Assembly: GCA_947448095.1 (NCBI GenBank)
Contig: CANFNN010000156.1
Location: 1-7,157, forward strand
From: Bacteriovoracaceae bacterium
Lineage (GTDB): Bacteria; Bdellovibrionota; Bacteriovoracia; Bacteriovoracales; Bacteriovoracaceae
Direction of reading: 5' to 3'
Length of the DNA: 7,157 nucleotides
Shown: positions 4,836-7,157 of the stretch, one piece after another
How positions within the stretch are numbered: the stretch's first letter is position 1
Layout: each line of letters opens with the position of its first letter
The notes under the pieces: model-generated
The model's input: only the letters and a program-made list of their open reading frames with translations
Told to the model about the DNA's origin: nothing
Database searches by the model: none
Translations under genes and position numbers: made by a program

Positions 4836-7001
4836 ATGATTGACAAGAACTTACCAAAAACCAGAAACATTGGGATTTCGGCCCACATTGACTCTGGTAA
4901 AACCACGCTTTCAGAACGTATTTTGTTCTATTGCGACAAAATCCACAAGATTGAAGACGTTAAAGGCGGCGGCGCTGGAGCGACTATGGATCACATGGAG
5001 CTTGAGCGTGAGAAGGGTATTACTATTACTTCAGCAGCTACGACTGTTGAATGGACTGGTATTAATGAGAAAGGTATCACTTTCGCTGAAGGTGACCAAA
5101 AAGAAATCAAGATCAACTTGATTGACACTCCGGGACACGTGGATTTTACCGTAGAAGTGGAACGTTCACTTCGCGTTCTTGATGGTGCGATTCTTGTTAT
5201 CTGTTCGGTTGCTGGGGTTCAATCTCAGTCAATCACTGTTGATAGACAAATGAAACGTTACCGCGTTCCTCGTTTGGCATTTTTGAACAAAATGGACCGT
5301 ATGGGTGCTAACCCTTATAACGGTGTAAAAGCTCTTAAAGAAAAATTGAATCATAATGCTGTTCTTATGCAACTTCCTATTGGTGCAGAAGAAAACTTTA
5401 ACGGTTGTATCGACCTTATCGTGATGAAGGCTTATTACTTTGATGGCGAAAACGGCGAAAATATCCGTGAAGAAGCTATTCCTGCTGAATTGCAAGATCA
5501 AGCGCTTAAAGCTCGCGAAGAAATGTTGGATGTGATTTCAGCTTTCGACGATCAAATGATGGAGGACATCCTTGATGGGAAAGACATTTCTGAAGAAGTT
5601 ATTCACCGTGCAGTGAGAACTGGTGTTAACTTACTTAAATTCACTCCAGTCTTCCTTGGTTCTGCTTTCAAAAACAAAGGTGTTCAACTTCTTCTCAACG
5701 CGATTGCGAGATATTTACCTTCTCCAGTTTCTTGTGAAAAGCCTAAGGCCATTGATTCAAATACAGCGACTAAAATTGACCTTCAGCCAGAAATGGATAA
5801 GCCACTTGTTTGTATGGCGTTCAAAATCACTGATGAGCAGTTTGGACAGTTAACTTATACTCGTATTTACCAAGGGACTCTGAACAAGGGTGATACTCTT
5901 CTCAATACTCGTACTAAGAAAAGAGTTCGTATTGGTCGTATCGTTCGTATGCACGCAAATGACAGAGCAAATATCGATTCAGCTTCTGCTGGTGACATCA
6001 TTGCAATGATTGGTGTGGATTGTGCTTCAGGGGATACATTCGTGGCTGAAGACGGAGGGGTAGAAATGCTCTCTTGCGAAGGGATGCACGTGCCTATACC
6101 GGTTATCGAACTTTCAATCAAAGCTAAAGATAAAGAAATGCAAGCGCGTATGTCGAAAGGCCTTCAGCGTTTCATTAAAGAAGATCCAACTTTCCACCTT
6201 TTCACAGATGAAGAATCTGGTGAAACACGTATTGCTGGTATGGGTGAGCTTCACCTTGAAATTTATGTTGAACGTTTGAAACGTGAATATAAAGCTGAAG
6301 TTGATGTTGGTGCTCCACAAGTTAACTACCGTGAAACCATTCGTGGTGAAGCGAAATTCGAATACACTCATAAGAAACAATCGGGTGGTTCGGGTCAATT
6401 CGGTAAAGTTGCTGGGAAAATCAAATTCCTTACTGATGAACGTAAAGAGCGTGAAGACCAAGTTTTCCGTATGGTTAACGAAATTAAAGGTGGATCGATT
6501 CCTAACGAATTCATTCCTTCTTGTGAAAAAGGTTTCAACGACGTTATGAACAAGGGACCTCTTGCAGCGTTCCCGGTTATTAACGTTGAAGCATACCTTC
6601 AAGACGGTCAGTCGCATGATGTGGATTCATCCGATCTTGCGTTCCGTATTGCTGCACGTATGGCAATGAGACAAGCAATTAAAGATGCTCAGCCAGTTCT
6701 ACTAGAGCCAATCATGAAAGTTGAAGTTGAAACTCCACAAGACTTCCAAGGTTTTGTTATCGGAGATTTATCTTCTCGTCGTGGTGTGATCTTAGGATCT
6801 GAAACGACTGATACTGGGGATGCGATCATCAACGCTCACGTTCCTCTTTCTGAAATGTTCGGTTATGCGACAGTTCTTCGTTCTGGTACAGCTGGTAAAG
6901 CTGGCTACTCGATGGAATTCGCTAAATACGAGCCATGTCCTTTATTCGTTCAAGAAAAAGTAATGGCAGAAAGAAAAGAGAAGCTTGCTGAACGTGACTA
7001 A
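4836..7001 (+). CDS. fusA: Elongation factor G, spd/mitochondrial-type (EFG1-like)
   Basis: EF-G is the GTPase that moves tRNAs and mRNA through the ribosome after each peptide bond. From ATG 4836 the protein has 721 residues, slightly longer than the usual 690-705. Landmarks are G1 AHIDSGKT (16-23), switch I GITIT (61-65), G3 DTPGH (97-101), G4 NKMD (151-154), domain III RMSKGLQRF followed by GMGELHLEI, domain IV HKKQSGGSGQFG (512-523), and a domain V ending FAKYEPCPLF. The G domain resembles mitochondrial EF-G1 and the spirochaete-planctomycete-deltaproteobacterial 'spdEFG1' group more than classical FusA, for example HIDSGKTTLSERIL, MKRYRVP, NKMDRMGANP, KLNHNAVLMQLPIG and FTPVFLGSAFKNKGVQ. 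It stands alone, without rpsL, rpsG or tuf, between its own promoter and terminator. An extra loop of about 15 residues lies between switch I and G3. Codons are those of a highly expressed gene. A second spdEFG2-like gene elsewhere would be expected. Confidence 0.97.
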   Translation: MIDKNLPKTRNIGISAHIDSGKTTLSERILFYCDKIHKIEDVKGGGAGATMDHMELEREKGITITSAATTVEWTGINEKGITFAEGDQKEIKINLIDTPGHVDFTVEVERSLRVLDGAILVICSVAGVQSQSITVDRQMKRYRVPRLAFLNKMDRMGANPYNGVKALKEKLNHNAVLMQLPIGAEENFNGCIDLIVMKAYYFDGENGENIREEAIPAELQDQALKAREEMLDVISAFDDQMMEDILDGKDISEEVIHRAVRTGVNLLKFTPVFLGSAFKNKGVQLLLNAIARYLPSPVSCEKPKAIDSNTATKIDLQPEMDKPLVCMAFKITDEQFGQLTYTRIYQGTLNKGDTLLNTRTKKRVRIGRIVRMHANDRANIDSASAGDIIAMIGVDCASGDTFVAEDGGVEMLSCEGMHVPIPVIELSIKAKDKEMQARMSKGLQRFIKEDPTFHLFTDEESGETRIAGMGELHLEIYVERLKREYKAEVDVGAPQVNYRETIRGEAKFEYTHKKQSGGSGQFGKVAGKIKFLTDERKEREDQVFRMVNEIKGGSIPNEFIPSCEKGFNDVMNKGPLAAFPVINVEAYLQDGQSHDVDSSDLAFRIAARMAMRQAIKDAQPVLLEPIMKVEVETPQDFQGFVIGDLSSRRGVILGSETTDTGDAIINAHVPLSEMFGYATVLRSGTAGKAGYSMEFAKYEPCPLFVQEKVMAERKEKLAERD

Positions 7002-7031
7002 GCATTAAACTCAAGATTTTATCTGAATTTG

Positions 7032-7061
7032 GGGCCAGGTTTTCACCTGGCCCTTTTTTTT
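7032..7061 (+). terminator. Strong intrinsic terminator after the EF-G gene
   Basis: GGGCCAGGT (7032-7040) pairs with ACCTGGCCC (7045-7053) as a perfect 9-bp GC-rich stem with a TTTC loop, followed at once by eight T (7054-7061). It lies 30 bases after the EF-G stop and isolates the gene from the next unit. Confidence 0.92.
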
Positions 7062-7105
7062 ATGTATAAGTTTTACTAATATGTATCAATAACCAAGGTA
7101 CATAT
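7061..7105. promoter_or_regulatory. Candidate operator: three ATGTA-type half-sites spaced 19 bp
   Basis: TATGTAT occurs at 7061-7067 and 7080-7086, and the inverted form TACATAT at 7099-7105; the starts are exactly 19 bases apart. ATATGTA (7079-7085) and TACATAT (7099-7105) form a perfect 7-bp inverted repeat with a 13-base spacer. The last arm abuts the ATG of the next gene, and the spacer contains its AAGG ribosome site (7095-7098). Occupied sites here could block expression of that gene. The region is AT-rich, so chance is possible. No clear -35/-10 pair was seen. Confidence 0.35.
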
Positions 7106-7157
7106 ATGATCGAATCCTCTCAACTCCATGTCCTCATAGCCCTTTCGCATAATGAGA
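7106..7157 (+). CDS. Start of a gene cut by the window edge, possibly a LysR-type regulator
   Basis: ATG 7106 has AAGG (7095-7098) 7 bases upstream, and the frame stays open for 17 codons to the window end: MIESSQLHVLIALSHNE. A short 'L..L.AL....' helix right after the start is how many LysR-type regulators begin, and their own promoters often carry operator repeats such as those just upstream. Seventeen residues are too few to be sure, and another small helical N-terminus would look similar. Confidence 0.5.
   Translation, partial: MIESSQLHVLIALSHNE

Noticed and set aside
6114..6617. Minus-strand open frame of 167 codons inside the EF-G gene
   Set aside because: It is antisense to conserved EF-G domains; its Phe/Thr/Asn-rich translation is typical of the reverse of GAA/AAA/GTT-rich codons.
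1..7157. CRISPR array, tRNA, insertion sequence or prophage
   Set aside because: No regular spacer-repeat structure, cloverleaf, terminal inverted repeats or transposase/phage motifs were found on either strand by eye.

Overview
The window looks like chromosome of a predatory-bacterium relative in the Bdellovibrionota, probably the Bacteriovorax/Peredibacter side. This is inferred from moderate-to-low GC, a mitochondrial-type (spd) EF-G outside any str operon, and several secreted proteins of unknown family. No species can be named from the sequence alone. There are no rRNA or tRNA genes, insertion sequences, CRISPR arrays or phage genes. The DNA is densely coding and reads as chromosomal core plus a small accessory block.

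Left (1-1573): the 3' part of an Rrf2/IscR-family regulator, then after 2 bases an IscS/NifS-type cysteine desulfurase. The regulator keeps the winged-helix wing motif but has none of the cysteines that hold the Fe-S cluster in IscR. No iscU, iscA or hscBA follows.

Middle (1640-4052): three tightly coupled plus-strand genes, none in a family I can name outright. The first two encode exported proteins (376 and 174 aa, 16-base overlap). The third starts on an ATGA overlap and encodes a cytoplasmic protein (258 aa). It joins a region resembling the FliG C-terminal domain to three 24-residue MORN/YwqK-type repeats. I consider this operon the most likely place for something undescribed. One reading is a secreted factor with a cytoplasmic partner or immunity protein, but nothing in the sequence proves it.

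Convergent to this (4049-4681, minus strand) is a 210-aa protein of unknown function whose stop codon overlaps the third gene's stop by 4 bases.

Right (4751-7061): a self-contained fusA-type transcription unit with a near-consensus sigma70 promoter, short leader, EF-G gene and strong intrinsic terminator. The -10 box contains the most upstream in-frame ATG, so translation should start at 4836 rather than 4776. After the terminator, an AT-rich region with regularly spaced half-sites leads into the first 17 codons of another gene, possibly a LysR-type regulator, cut by the window edge.
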